Shown here: one piece after another, positions 36,866-46,215 of the stretch
How positions within the stretch are numbered: the stretch's first letter is position 1
How the letters are laid out: the number at the start of each line of letters is the position of its first letter
Assembly: GCA_902543575.1 (NCBI GenBank)
Contig: CACBYV010000005.1
Coordinates: forward strand, 1-64,000
Length of the DNA stretch: 64,000 bases
DNA from: an uncultured Pelagibacteraceae bacterium
GTDB lineage: Bacteria; Pseudomonadota; Alphaproteobacteria; Pelagibacterales; Pelagibacteraceae
Direction of reading: 5' to 3'
The notes under the pieces: model-generated
The model's input: the letters and a program-made list of their open reading frames with translations, nothing else
Databases searched by the model: none
Told to the model about the DNA's origin: nothing
Program-made: the position numbers and the translations under genes

Positions 36866-37775
36866 ATGAAGATATAGAGCTAATATGCTCTGGTTTTGTC
36901 TCACAACATCCACCTAAAATTGTTGCCCCACCTTCTATAAATTTTTTTGATAGATTATAAAATTCATTTGCATCAAAATTATCTCTTTTTCCTAAAGATT
37001 GATTAGGATTTACTCCAATTTCATGAGGTTTTGCTGTATTAAATGTCTGTATTGGGCCCGGTTCATCAACTCCCCACAAATTTATTTTAAATCCAAATGG
37101 TACTTCACAATTTAAAAATTTATCTAATACTGATAGAGATATTTCTGGAGAAATACATGCACAGACTATACCAAGTGTATTTTCATCTTGAATAATTTCA
37201 AGTAATTGCTCAATTTTTTCTTCTGAGGGTAGGTCACCATTTTTTTTTAAATGTATTCCAATTAAAACTTTTTTGTTTAATTTTTTAGATATATTAAGAG
37301 CGGCTTTAACTTCATTAGTGCTGCTAATAACATCTAAGTATAAAAAATCAGTAAATTCACTTAAAATATCAGCTTGTTCAAACATATCTTCCTCTATTAA
37401 TTTGATATCGCGATCATCAGTTATATAAGTGTTTCTTTGGCTTGGAATTGATCCAGCTACTAATATATTTTTCTTTGATAAATCTTTAGCTTTGATTGCA
37501 AGTTTACATGCAATTTCGTTTAATTTTTTGAATTTATCACCAACTTTATTTTCTATTAATCTAAATTTTCTACAACTAAAGGTGTTAGTAACAATAACAT
37601 CTGAGCCTGCGTTGATATATGATAGATGAGTATCAACTAACATTTGATGATATTTTTCATCCAATAAAGCGCTAGCAGACCATAAAGTCCCCATAGATAC
37701 CATTCCTTTTTCAAGTAATAATTGACCCATACCACCATCTAAAATTCTTATTTTTTTAAAAAAATTGTTATCCAT
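36858..37775 (-). CDS. Homocysteine S-methyltransferase family protein
   Basis: 305-residue zinc-dependent methyltransferase barrel like MmuM/BHMT. It begins IRILDGGMGQLLLEKG; zinc-binding cysteines are in LGIVCACISPEI and the C-terminal GGCCET. The family moves a methyl group from donors such as S-methylmethionine or betaine to homocysteine, giving methionine. The methyl donor cannot be read from sequence. It overlaps the upstream EamA gene by 8 bases, so the transporter may move its substrate or product. Confidence 0.88.
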   Translation of the reverse strand: MDNNFFKKIRILDGGMGQLLLEKGMVSMGTLWSASALLDEKYHQMLVDTHLSYINAGSDVIVTNTFSCRKFRLIENKVGDKFKKLNEIACKLAIKAKDLSKKNILVAGSIPSQRNTYITDDRDIKLIEEDMFEQADILSEFTDFLYLDVISSTNEVKAALNISKKLNKKVLIGIHLKKNGDLPSEEKIEQLLEIIQDENTLGIVCACISPEISLSVLDKFLNCEVPFGFKINLWGVDEPGPIQTFNTAKPHEIGVNPNQSLGKRDNFDANEFYNLSKKFIEGGATILGGCCETKPEHISSISSFK

Positions 37776-38628
37776 TTTTTTTATCCCTTGTAGCTATAAA
37801 TACTCCAACGGTTGTTATTAAAAAACCAATTATGTCAGTAAATGTTAATTGTTCATTTAAAAATATCCATGCCATCACTGCTGAAGTAGGAGGTACTAAA
37901 AAAAATAAAGTAGTAGTTTTGCCCACAGTACCCCTTTTGATTAAAAACATAAGAATAGTAAAAGCTCCAAATGAAACTAATATAATTTGGTGAGACATAC
38001 CCAATATAAAACTAGTTGTAAAATTTATGTAAGCATTTTCAAATATAAACATTAATAATAGATTAAAAAGGCATCCACCAACTGCTTGATACGCATTGTT
38101 AACTGACAAAGCTAAATTTCCACTCAATTTTTTTTGCCATAATGTTCCAGCCGTTATTGCAAATAAAGCTAAGACTGTAGCTAACAATCCTAAAGGAGGA
38201 ATTTCTTTTCCAAAATCAATACCTAAGACAGTGACAGAACCAATGAAACCTAAACTGATACCTACCCACTGTTTCCAAGATATTTTTTCTCCAAAAATAG
38301 GACCAGATAAAATATTCGTTAAAATCGGTTGAAGTGTAACTATTAAAGCTACAATTGCAGCTGGCATCCCAATTGAAAATGCATACCAACATCCACCTAA
38401 ATAAATTCCATGAAATAAAATACCTGTTGAAAGACTTTCAATAATATTTTTTAATTTTCCAAAAATTTTATCATTACTGAGATAAGCAAATACAAGAAAA
38501 CCAATTGTTACAATCCCAAACCTAAATGCTAAAGCTGCAAATGGAGAAGCGTTTTGAACAATTTCTTTCCCAGATATGAATGCCGAAGACCATAATAATA
38601 TAAAGAGCAAAGGAAATGATTTTGTCAT
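37768..38628 (-). CDS. EamA/DMT-family transporter
   Basis: 286 residues, ten predicted helices, two EamA repeats. The N-terminal LLFILLWSSAFISGKEIVQN and the second-repeat end LVPPTSAVMAWIFLNEQL are typical. It is translated upstream of, and overlaps by 8 bases, the homocysteine methyltransferase gene, so the two are likely an operon. The substrate may be related to methionine metabolism; that is inference only. Confidence 0.9.
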   Translation of the reverse strand: MTKSFPLLFILLWSSAFISGKEIVQNASPFAALAFRFGIVTIGFLVFAYLSNDKIFGKLKNIIESLSTGILFHGIYLGGCWYAFSIGMPAAIVALIVTLQPILTNILSGPIFGEKISWKQWVGISLGFIGSVTVLGIDFGKEIPPLGLLATVLALFAITAGTLWQKKLSGNLALSVNNAYQAVGGCLFNLLLMFIFENAYINFTTSFILGMSHQIILVSFGAFTILMFLIKRGTVGKTTTLFFLVPPTSAVMAWIFLNEQLTFTDIIGFLITTVGVFIATRDKKNG

Positions 38629-38651
38629 GGTAAAGATATATGGCGTAATAT

Positions 38652-39449
38652 CTAATTTTTGTTGTGAATTCTATCCATTTCTTGAAGTTCGACTTCAAGT
38701 TTGTCTAATTCTTCACCACCAGCCATCATACTAAGAAGCTTTTCTCTAGAAATATCTTTTTTTTGGAATGTTCCCATGCTTTTTCCTCGGTTAAGTACAG
38801 TGAAACTATTACCAACAGGGTAAGCATGATGTACATTATGAGTAATTAAAATTACAGCCAATCCCTCAGACGCAGCCTTTACAATATATTTTAATACCAT
38901 TGATGCTTGATGAACTCCTAAAGCAGAAGTTGGTTCATCTAAAACTAAAACTTTTGCACCAAAATATATAGCTCGTGATATTGCTAGGCATTGTCTTTCA
39001 CCACCGGACATAGTTCCAACTGCCTGAGATGGATCTCTAACATCGATACCTATCTGTCCCATTCTATCTGCTGCTATCTGATTTGCTTTTTCCACATCAA
39101 AAGTTTTAAGGAAAGGAATACCTTTTTGAGGCTCTCTTCCCATAAAAAAATTTCTAGTAACACTCATTAAAGGAACTAATGCTAGATCTTGATAAACTGT
39201 TCCTATACCAATATCTAAAGCATCTTTAGGTGAGTCAAAAACAATTTTATTATCTTCAAATATAATTTCTCCTTCATCAGGCTTATGAACACCTGCTAAA
39301 GTTTTAATTAAAGTCGACTTTCCTGCTCCATTATCTCCAAGTAAGCACATGATCTCACCTTTTTTTAATCTCATAGTGACATCTTTAAGCGCTATTACCT
39401 TACCAAAAAACTTACTAATATTATTAAATTGAACGAGATAGTCTGACAT
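38652..39449 (-). CDS. CUT2 sugar ABC transporter ATP-binding protein (single-domain)
   Basis: 265-residue ATPase with one nucleotide-binding domain: Walker [15 protein letters not shown] (near 37), signature [17 protein letters not shown], Walker [15 protein letters not shown]. It is the FrcA-like half-size type, unlike RbsA with two fused domains. It shares one base with the permease gene upstream. With the permease and binding protein it forms a simple-sugar uptake system. Next to inositol genes, myo-inositol is a plausible substrate, but this is inference. Confidence 0.93.
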   Translation of the reverse strand: MSDYLVQFNNISKFFGKVIALKDVTMRLKKGEIMCLLGDNGAGKSTLIKTLAGVHKPDEGEIIFEDNKIVFDSPKDALDIGIGTVYQDLALVPLMSVTRNFFMGREPQKGIPFLKTFDVEKANQIAADRMGQIGIDVRDPSQAVGTMSGGERQCLAISRAIYFGAKVLVLDEPTSALGVHQASMVLKYIVKAASEGLAVILITHNVHHAYPVGNSFTVLNRGKSMGTFQKKDISREKLLSMMAGGEELDKLEVELQEMDRIHNKN

Positions 39450-40576
39450 TATTTACTCTCAGTCACTTTCTTTCTGATATAATTATTAAACACTACAGCT
39501 ATCAACATCATTGCTCCTAAGAAAACTTTAAACCAATCAGTGTCAACATCTGTATAAAATATTCCCATAGATACAGTGCCAAATATAATTGCACCAAAAG
39601 CAGCACCTATTGCAGATCCATACCCTCCAGTTAAGAGACACCCACCAACAACAGCAGCTGCAATAGCTTCTAGTTCTTTTAAAGTACCTCTCATAGTATC
39701 TGCGGAACCCGCATCTAATACTTGAATACAAGCAAAAATAGTAGAAGCAACTGCCGTACCAATAAATAAACTTATTTTTACCCTTCCAACAGGCACACCC
39801 ACATTTGTTGCTCCAACCTTATCGCCTCCAGATGCGAAGATCCAATTACCATATCTTGTTTTCATCAATATCCATGTTGCAAACAATGTTAATGCAATAA
39901 ACCAAATAACTGATGGAGGTATTCCAGTTGCAAGAGGAGTTCCATCAGTTCTTAGTTCAATTAATTTTAATGATCCCAACCAAGTAAAAAGCCATTTAAA
40001 AGTATCTGTAGCAAATAACCAAGCTAATGGATCATCTTCAATTAATACTCTTAGTCCTGGAACTTGAGTTCTACCAGTAATCAATCTTGTTATTGCTAAT
40101 GTCAAACCTCTTAAAATAAAAAGCATTGCAAGTGTTACAATAAAAGATGGCAAACCAGTTTTGACAACCATTATGCCATTAAAGTATCCTACCAATACTG
40201 CCATAGCGAAAGCAAAAACTATACTCATCCATAGTGGCCAACCCCAATAAATTGCAGGAATTGCGATACAAATTCCAGCAAAGCCAATCATTGATCCAAT
40301 TGACAAATCAAATTCACCACCAATCATTAACATTGCTGCTGCTATTGCTATAATTCCTAAATTAGCTGAAACATCGAGGAAATTAAGCATTCCATAGGCG
40401 CTAAACATACCAGTATCGCCAGCTACAATTCCAAAAAATATAAATACAAGTATTGAGCCACCTAATGCACCTAGCTCAGGCCTATTCAATAAAACTCTTA
40501 ATGGTGATATTTTTTTTAGACGTTCGTCTTCATTAAGACTACTTTTTGATGAAATACTTTTTGATTTTAATGACAT
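39449..40576 (-). CDS. CUT2 sugar ABC transporter permease
   Basis: 375 residues, BPD_transp_2 (RbsC/FrcC-like) permease with about ten hydrophobic helices. The conserved loop is in [21 protein letters not shown], and [17 protein letters not shown] is the first typical block. The N-terminal cytoplasmic 40 residues are charged. The gene starts 15 bases past a strong hairpin that separates it from the binding-protein gene, suggesting lower expression than that gene. Ends with a one-base overlap into the ATPase gene. Confidence 0.93.
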   Translation of the reverse strand: MSLKSKSISSKSSLNEDERLKKISPLRVLLNRPELGALGGSILVFIFFGIVAGDTGMFSAYGMLNFLDVSANLGIIAIAAAMLMIGGEFDLSIGSMIGFAGICIAIPAIYWGWPLWMSIVFAFAMAVLVGYFNGIMVVKTGLPSFIVTLAMLFILRGLTLAITRLITGRTQVPGLRVLIEDDPLAWLFATDTFKWLFTWLGSLKLIELRTDGTPLATGIPPSVIWFIALTLFATWILMKTRYGNWIFASGGDKVGATNVGVPVGRVKISLFIGTAVASTIFACIQVLDAGSADTMRGTLKELEAIAAAVVGGCLLTGGYGSAIGAAFGAIIFGTVSMGIFYTDVDTDWFKVFLGAMMLIAVVFNNYIRKKVTESK

Positions 40577-40590
40577 TTAAATTTTGAAAA

Positions 40591-40621
40591 AAGGCCTGAC
40601 TATAAAATTTAGTCAGGCCTT
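40591..40621 (-). terminator. Intercistronic hairpin between binding protein and permease genes
   Basis: A perfect 12-bp stem (AAGGCCTGACTA paired with TAGTCAGGCCTT) with a 7-base loop, followed on the minus strand by TTTTTTC. This has the form of an intrinsic terminator placed 11 bases after the binding-protein stop. Partial termination or 3'-end protection would give excess binding protein over permease, a known strategy in ABC uptake operons. Confidence 0.85.
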
Positions 40622-40632
40622 AAATATAGATT

Positions 40633-41556
40633 TTATCTATAACCTTGAGCTGCCCATTTAATTACTTTAGCAGCATTATCAGGAGTAACAAATCCAGGTC
40701 CAGTCATAACTACACCAGCAGGCATTGTTCCCCATCTCATGTACTGAGCAAAAATAGCTATAGGCAAATAACCTTGTAGATATTGTTGTTGGTCAATTAA
40801 AAACTCTACTTTACCTGCAGCAGCAGCTTTTAACATGTTAGGTGACATATCAAATGTTCCTAATTTAACATTTCCAACTTTACCAGCAGCTTCTAAAGCT
40901 TTTAGCGCTGCTTCACCAGATAAACCAGCTCCTAAAGTTAGAATAGTGTCATATCCACCACCTAATTTTGCAGCAACAGCTTTTTGAATTTCAGTTGGGT
41001 CATTTGATGTTCCAAGAATATCAACTGATCCACCAAAACCTTTTTTGAAACCTGCACATCTTCTATCAAGCGCTACGTTTCCAACTTCGTGGTTAACGCA
41101 TAAAGCTTTTTTTCCTCCAGCAGCTTTCATTTTTTGTCCGCCACCAACACCAGCTTCAAATTCAGTTTGACCTACGTGTGCACTAATTCCTAATGATGCA
41201 TAGTCATCCGAACCAGAGTTCATAGAAACCACTGGTATACCAGCAGCTATTGCTGCTTTAACAGATTTTCCTAATGCAGCTGCATCAGGCAAAGTAATTA
41301 CAATACCTTTTGGTTTTTGTGATACAGCGTTATCAATTAGTTTTGCCATTTCAACCATGTCAAAAGTTCCAGGCGCAGTGTATTTGCAAGATACTCCCAT
41401 ATCTTTACAAGCAGCATCAACTCCATTTTTAGCTACCGACCAAAAAGGGTCATTAGCTTGTCCATGTGAAACAACAATTATATCAGTTGCTAATGCTGAT
41501 ACAGACATCATTGCCCATGCAGCAACAGCTAATATAAAGTTCTTTATTGTTTTCAT
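40633..41556 (-). CDS. CUT2 sugar ABC transporter substrate-binding protein
   Basis: 307-residue periplasmic protein of the Peripla_BP_4 (RbsB-like) family. The signal peptide covers residues 1-23 (ends SVSALA). The hinge and ligand regions include ANDPFWSVAKNGVDAACKD, VITLPDAAALGKSV and VEFLIDQQQYLQGYLPIAIF. A clear Shine-Dalgarno (GAGAGGAAA) precedes the ATG. Its codons are noticeably less AT-rich than flanking genes, fitting high expression. It is the first gene of the operon; sugar not identified, myo-inositol plausible from context. Confidence 0.92.
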   Translation of the reverse strand: MKTIKNFILAVAAWAMMSVSALATDIIVVSHGQANDPFWSVAKNGVDAACKDMGVSCKYTAPGTFDMVEMAKLIDNAVSQKPKGIVITLPDAAALGKSVKAAIAAGIPVVSMNSGSDDYASLGISAHVGQTEFEAGVGGGQKMKAAGGKKALCVNHEVGNVALDRRCAGFKKGFGGSVDILGTSNDPTEIQKAVAAKLGGGYDTILTLGAGLSGEAALKALEAAGKVGNVKLGTFDMSPNMLKAAAAGKVEFLIDQQQYLQGYLPIAIFAQYMRWGTMPAGVVMTGPGFVTPDNAAKVIKWAAQGYR

Positions 41557-41581
41557 TTTTAATTTCCTCTCTTAAATAAAA

Positions 41582-41607
41582 GTTAACTTTTAAACATTAA
41601 AGCTAAC
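41582..41607 (-). promoter_or_regulatory. 26-bp imperfect palindrome upstream of sugar-binding-protein gene
   Basis: GTTAACTTT (41582-41590) and AAAGCTAAC (41599-41607) form a 9-bp dyad with one mismatch and an 8-base centre, 26 bases upstream of the ATG. It could be a repressor operator in the promoter region, or in the RNA a 9-bp hairpin with one G-U pair. No LacI- or RpiR-type regulator gene is in this window. Confidence 0.4.
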
Positions 41608-41661
41608 ATAAATTTATTTAGATTGTAAAGAAGCAGGTTGTATTCAACCTAAAGTTGATTT

Positions 41662-42675
41662 CTAGTATTTTATTTTTTCAAACTTTTTTGATTTTAATGA
41701 CCTGATAGCACTTTCAGCAATTTGAATTGAAATCTTTCCATCAATAAAACCACTTTTAGGTCTCGAATTTGATCTAAATAATTTCGCTAGATCATTTAAT
41801 TGTTCTTTGTATGCTTGATCGTATCTTTCTATAAAAAAATGTTTAAAGCGTGAACGTGCATTTGTACTTTTATTAGAATACAAACTAATCTCATTTTCTT
41901 TGATATTATCAGAAATAATCATTCCTTTACTTCCAAAGAGCTCTACTCTTTGATCATATCCAAAACTACAATGTCTCGAATTACTTATAATACATTGAAC
42001 TCCATTTTTTGTTTTCAAAATTGCAGTAGCAAGCTCAAAATCTTTAAGTTTATTGAAGTATTTATTAGAAATATTACTCCCAGTAGCAAATATAGAAACA
42101 AATTCATCTTTACCTGCATAATATCTTGCTAGATCGAAATCATGTATCATCATATCTTTAAAAATACCACCTGAAGCCTTTAAATAATTTATAGATGGAG
42201 CAGCCGGATCTCTGCTAGTAATAATAATTTTCTCTAGCTTTCCTATTTTGCCTTTTATTAAATTACTTTTTAGAGAACTGTGACCTGGATCGTATCTCCT
42301 ATTAAATCCAATTTGAATTTTATGATTAAATTTATTTATTTTTTTTTCGTAATTTTTAATTTTTTTTAAATTTAAATCTAAAGGTTTTTCACAAAATACT
42401 GTTTTATTACTTTTTATACTTTCATATATAAATTTAAGATGAGTTGATGTAATAGAAGATATAAAAATACAATCAATTTTTTTATCTTTATATGCTATTT
42501 GAGGGCTTTCAATATTTTGACAATTTAGATTTTTTGAAAGTTTTTTTGCAATTTTTTTATTAACATCAAAAATATATTTAAGATTAAAATTTTTATTATT
42601 TATTAAATTATTTGCATGCATTAGTCCTATTCTTCCCAAACCGAATAATGCTACGTTAATTAAATTTTTACCCAT
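41662..42675 (-). CDS. Gfo/Idh/MocA oxidoreductase, inositol 2-dehydrogenase-like
   Basis: 337 residues from ATG 42675 (an in-frame ATG at 42702 would add nine residues). The Rossmann start is VALFGLGRIGLMHANNLI, and the EKP motif is TVFCEKPLDLNL near residue 98. The C-terminal fold includes FNRRYDPGHSSLKSNLIKGK and DMMIHDFDLARYYAG, as in inositol 2-dehydrogenase IolG. Expected reaction: NAD-dependent oxidation of myo-inositol or a related cyclitol. It overlaps the upstream Gfo/Idh gene by 16 bases. IolG is likely from nearby iolE and iolD, but this family is promiscuous. Confidence 0.83.
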   Translation of the reverse strand: MGKNLINVALFGLGRIGLMHANNLINNKNFNLKYIFDVNKKIAKKLSKNLNCQNIESPQIAYKDKKIDCIFISSITSTHLKFIYESIKSNKTVFCEKPLDLNLKKIKNYEKKINKFNHKIQIGFNRRYDPGHSSLKSNLIKGKIGKLEKIIITSRDPAAPSINYLKASGGIFKDMMIHDFDLARYYAGKDEFVSIFATGSNISNKYFNKLKDFELATAILKTKNGVQCIISNSRHCSFGYDQRVELFGSKGMIISDNIKENEISLYSNKSTNARSRFKHFFIERYDQAYKEQLNDLAKLFRSNSRPKSGFIDGKISIQIAESAIRSLKSKKFEKIKY

Positions 42676-43805
42676 TGTTTTTTTAATGATGATTTCTTGC
42701 ATGCATCAATGAATTTAGCAGTCTCCAAACCTTCTTCTTCGTTAGGAAAATAAAATCTTTTTTTTGTATTTGTTTTTAAATATTCAGCAAATTCCTTATA
42801 TATATTTGCAAAAGCATCTAAATATCCTTCAGGGTGACCAAATTTTACTCTAGAAAATTTTTTTGAAAAATTTGCCTTTGTATATCCTCTTTCTAAAAAC
42901 TTTACTGCTCCTTTGCTTGGATTAAATTTTAGATAATTTGGATCATTTTGAACCCATTCTAAACTTCCTTTAGACCCATATACTCTAATTCTTAAACCAT
43001 AAACACCACCTTTAGCTGTTACACATGTCCATACAATTCCTTTAGCACCATTATTAAAATTAACAAAAACTTGTGCGTTATTATCCATATTAACGTCCTT
43101 CGAATATTTACTTACATCGGCTATCAGTTTTTCTCCTTTAAGGCCTGTAATATAAATTGCTAGATGATATGCGTGTGATCCTATTTCATTGAGAACTGCT
43201 GATACACCAACAATTTTTTTATCAACTTTCCATTTAAAAACCTTTTTTGAATTTGTTTTTGAAATTTTATTACCATCTGTCCAATCCTGAATATATTCAA
43301 CATTTATATATTCAACTTTTCCGATTTTTCCTTTTTCCACTAAATTTTTTGCTTCTCTTACCATTGGATAAGATGAATAGTTGTGAGTCAGTGCATATTT
43401 AATTTTTTTGTTATTTTTAATCGCTTTATATAGTTTTTTTCCTTGCTCAAGATTTCCAGCAAATGGTTTGTCTGAAATTACATGTATATTTTTTTTTATA
43501 AAATTCTCTGCAATAATTTGATGACTTGATGGTGGAGTCATTATTGCTACAACATTAATACCATCTTTTCTTTTCGCTTCTTTTTCAGACATCTCCTTGT
43601 AATTTGAATAACATCTCGATTTGTCTAAACCTATACTTTGTCCAAATTTCCTAGATTTATCAACACTTCTAGAAAATACCCCTGCAACGATTTCGTATTT
43701 GTCATCATATCTAGATGAAATCCTATGAACATGTCCGATCCAAGATTCAGGTCCTCCTCCAACAATTCCAAGTTTAAATTTTTTAGGTTTAATTTTTTGA
43801 AGCAT
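42660..43805 (-). CDS. Gfo/Idh/MocA family oxidoreductase
   Basis: 381 residues. The NAD-binding start is KLGIVGGGPESWIGHVHRIS; the EKP-like motif reads VISDKPFAGNLEQG, with DKP instead of EKP. The C-terminal substrate domain includes VLNEIGSHAYHLAIYITGLK. Its sugar or cyclitol substrate cannot be predicted; in inositol operons such genes often interconvert stereoisomers or keto-derivatives. It is 26 bases from divergent iolE, so promoters of both genes must be within coding sequence or that short spacer. Confidence 0.88.
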   Translation of the reverse strand: MLQKIKPKKFKLGIVGGGPESWIGHVHRISSRYDDKYEIVAGVFSRSVDKSRKFGQSIGLDKSRCYSNYKEMSEKEAKRKDGINVVAIMTPPSSHQIIAENFIKKNIHVISDKPFAGNLEQGKKLYKAIKNNKKIKYALTHNYSSYPMVREAKNLVEKGKIGKVEYINVEYIQDWTDGNKISKTNSKKVFKWKVDKKIVGVSAVLNEIGSHAYHLAIYITGLKGEKLIADVSKYSKDVNMDNNAQVFVNFNNGAKGIVWTCVTAKGGVYGLRIRVYGSKGSLEWVQNDPNYLKFNPSKGAVKFLERGYTKANFSKKFSRVKFGHPEGYLDAFANIYKEFAEYLKTNTKKRFYFPNEEEGLETAKFIDACKKSSLKKQWVKI

Positions 43806-43831
43806 CTAATATCATAACAAAACTATTATTT

Positions 43832-44734
43832 ATGTCAGTAAAATTAGGTATAGCCCCAATAGCTTGGAGCAATGATGACATGCCTGAGCTTGGTGGTGAT
43901 ACTTCGCTTGAACAATGTCTTTCTGAAGCTAGTGAAGCAGGATTTAAAGGAATAGAGTCTGGTGGAAAATTTCCAAAAACATCAAAAGAATTAATCCCTA
44001 TATTAAATAAATATAATTTAAAATTATGCTCAGGTTGGTATGGAGCAAATTTAAGAAAAAATACTTTTGAAGAGGAAAAATTAAAAATTCAAAACCAATT
44101 GAAACTATTTCAAGATTGTAAAGCACCCTGCATGGTTTTTGCCGAAGTTTATGGTTCTATTCAAGGTGATCCAAATATAAATTTGTCTAAAAGACCTAGA
44201 ATGGATTTAGACGAGTCTAAAAAATATTATGAAAAAATTTCAGAAATGGGAAAATATCTAGAGGATCAAGACATGCCCCTTGCTTACCATCATCATATGG
44301 GAACTTGCATTGAAAGTGAAGAAGATACAAGAAGATTATTAGAAAACACAGATGGTAGTGTCAAACTAACTTTAGATACTGGACACATGTTATTTGCAAA
44401 AGGAGATAGTTTGAAAATTTATAAAGAATTTAAAGAAAGAATAATTCATATACATTGCAAAGATATGAGAAAAAATGTTTTAGATAATTCATTAAATCAC
44501 GATTATAGTTTTAGACAGGCTTTTTTAGAAGGAGCCTTTACTGTTCCAGGAGATGGTTGTATTGATTACAAGCCTTTTTTTGACTTGTTAAAAGAACAAA
44601 ATTATTCTGGATGGTTAGTTGTAGAAGCAGAGCAAGATCCAGCAAAAGCAAATCCTTTTGAATATGCTAAAATTGGATACAAATATCTAATTGAAACTTT
44701 AAAAAGTGCAAATTTAGAAATCGAAAATAATTAG
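43832..44734 (+). CDS. iolE: Myo-inosose-2 dehydratase
   Basis: 300-residue AP-endonuclease-2/xylose-isomerase-like TIM barrel. Segments KLGIAPIAWSNDDMPELGG, GFKGIESGGKFPK, PLAYHHHMGTCIESEED, KLTLDTGHMLFA and HIHCKDMR match IolE, which dehydrates scyllo-inosose, the second step of myo-inositol breakdown. The metal ligands are expected among the Glu, Asp and His of these blocks. Its stop abuts the convergent pilin-like gene with no intervening base. Confidence 0.92.
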   Translation: MSVKLGIAPIAWSNDDMPELGGDTSLEQCLSEASEAGFKGIESGGKFPKTSKELIPILNKYNLKLCSGWYGANLRKNTFEEEKLKIQNQLKLFQDCKAPCMVFAEVYGSIQGDPNINLSKRPRMDLDESKKYYEKISEMGKYLEDQDMPLAYHHHMGTCIESEEDTRRLLENTDGSVKLTLDTGHMLFAKGDSLKIYKEFKERIIHIHCKDMRKNVLDNSLNHDYSFRQAFLEGAFTVPGDGCIDYKPFFDLLKEQNYSGWLVVEAEQDPAKANPFEYAKIGYKYLIETLKSANLEIENN

Positions 44735-45235
44735 CTATCTATATAAAGAAGTTAATTCATTATTACCAGCAGCAACACATGGAGATTTAAAACAAGTACC
44801 AACAATCCACTCTGATCCTGGATCTGGTAGAAAATTTGATGACATTATAAAAATAACACCCATTTCTACTGACTGACCAGCTTTTCCCTCTGCTTTTATT
44901 CTTGGGTCAGGGTCTGTTTTAACTTTATTGTCATCTGAAAATGGATTTTCAATCTTAAGATTATCATTTATATGATTAACAACCTTTTCTGCTATCCATT
45001 CAGCATTACATGGATCACCCCAAACAGTTATTTTCCCCTCATCATTATTTCCGCAATTATTAATTTCGCCATTAATAAAATCGACAACTTTTTTATGATT
45101 TTCTTTTACTAAATTTGCACGAGCTTCAACCTCAGGTCTTGTACTCGCTGTCCATATCAACATTCCTACAACATAAACAGCCGATATAATGATAAGAAAC
45201 TCTAATAATCCAAAATTTTTTAATTTTAAGCTCAT
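44735..45235 (-). CDS. Type IV pilin-like protein with atypical leader
   Basis: 166 residues. A short basic leader is followed by the hydrophobic helix FGLLEFLIIISAVYVVGM. If cleavage is before Phe8, Glu12 occupies the +5 position of type IV pilins, but the -1 residue is Asn, not Gly. The next segment, EARANLVKENHKKVVDFING, continues the alpha-1 helix as in pilins. Four cysteines follow (NNCGNN, GDPCNAE, GTCFKSPC), the last pair like a pilin D-loop. It overlaps the upstream 2-hydroxyacid dehydrogenase gene by 4 bases (ATGA), an odd partner. It could be a minor pilin or pseudopilin, or an unrelated membrane-anchored protein. Confidence 0.6.
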   Translation of the reverse strand: MSLKLKNFGLLEFLIIISAVYVVGMLIWTASTRPEVEARANLVKENHKKVVDFINGEINNCGNNDEGKITVWGDPCNAEWIAEKVVNHINDNLKIENPFSDDNKVKTDPDPRIKAEGKAGQSVEMGVIFIMSSNFLPDPGSEWIVGTCFKSPCVAAGNNELTSLYR

Positions 45236-46191
45236 GAGATTTTTACTATTTTTGACTTTTCCAATTTATTGTCAAAAAAATCAATAATATTTTGGACTGT
45301 TTCAATACCCATTCTAGATAAACATTCTTCGGTAAATACTGCTGAATGAGGGCTTAAAAATGCTTTCTTATTTTTTAGCAATGGATTATCTAAAGATGGA
45401 GGCTCCTTTTCAAAAACATCAAGCCCTGCACCAAAAATTAAATCTTCGTTTAATGCCTTATTAAGATCTTCCTCATTAATAATACCACCTCTTGCAGCAT
45501 TAATTAAAATACAATTTTTTTTCATTTTTTTTATCATTTCATAATTGATTAAATGTTTTGTATTTTCGTTTAGAGGCATATGAATTGAAATTGCATCCAT
45601 TTTATTTAAACTCTCATTTAAATCATTAATTTTAGTACCACCAACTTTTTTAATTTCCTCTTCGCTGACAAAAGGATCGTAAACAAAAATATTCATTTCT
45701 AAACCCTTACATTTTTTAAGTAAGCATTTTCCAATACGTCCAAAACCTGCAATTAAGATACTTTTATTCCATAACTCAATTGTTTTAGGAAGCTTAGTTC
45801 TATCACTGAACTTTCCAGTTTTTACTGTCTCGTTGTACATGTTATTTCTTTTTGCAATGCTGAATAGCATGAATAAAACATGTTCTGCTACTGCTTGAGC
45901 ATTTGCTGTAGCTGTTATTGCTAATGTGATATTGTTTTGCTTAGTTGCTTTCAGATCTATATTATCATAGCCTACACCATGTCTAGATATCACTTTTAAA
46001 TTCTTAGCAGAGTCTATAATTTCTTTTGACAATTTAGATGTTCTAATACTTATCCCATCACAGTCTTTTATTTTATCTTTCAAAAATTCTGCATCTGTAT
46101 TATCTACAACTTCAAATTCAAAATTTTTATTTCCTTTAAGTAAATCAATACCATGATTATGTATCGATCCTATTATTAAGATTTTTTTCAT
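45232..46191 (-). CDS. D-isomer-specific 2-hydroxyacid dehydrogenase
   Basis: 319 residues of the D-2-hydroxyacid/3-phosphoglycerate dehydrogenase family. The NAD fold is ILIAGFGRIGKCLLKK, and the catalytic Arg, Glu and His are in ILINAARGGIINEEDL, FEKEPPS and LSPHSAV. Such enzymes reduce glyoxylate, hydroxypyruvate or oxidise 2-hydroxyacids with NAD. In this operon it could act on C2/C3 fragments released by the aldolase, which lies just upstream. Substrate unproven; a second, more diverged member is at 51514. Confidence 0.9.
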   Translation of the reverse strand: MKKILIIGSIHNHGIDLLKGNKNFEFEVVDNTDAEFLKDKIKDCDGISIRTSKLSKEIIDSAKNLKVISRHGVGYDNIDLKATKQNNITLAITATANAQAVAEHVLFMLFSIAKRNNMYNETVKTGKFSDRTKLPKTIELWNKSILIAGFGRIGKCLLKKCKGLEMNIFVYDPFVSEEEIKKVGGTKINDLNESLNKMDAISIHMPLNENTKHLINYEMIKKMKKNCILINAARGGIINEEDLNKALNEDLIFGAGLDVFEKEPPSLDNPLLKNKKAFLSPHSAVFTEECLSRMGIETVQNIIDFFDNKLEKSKIVKIS

Positions 46192-46215
46192 ACGTAAAAG
46201 TTTATACTTTATTTA

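Noticed and set aside
41357..41575. Plus-strand 72-codon frame over the sugar-binding-protein gene
   Set aside because: Antisense reading of the less AT-rich signal peptide and N-terminal domain; frame is a by-product of codon use.
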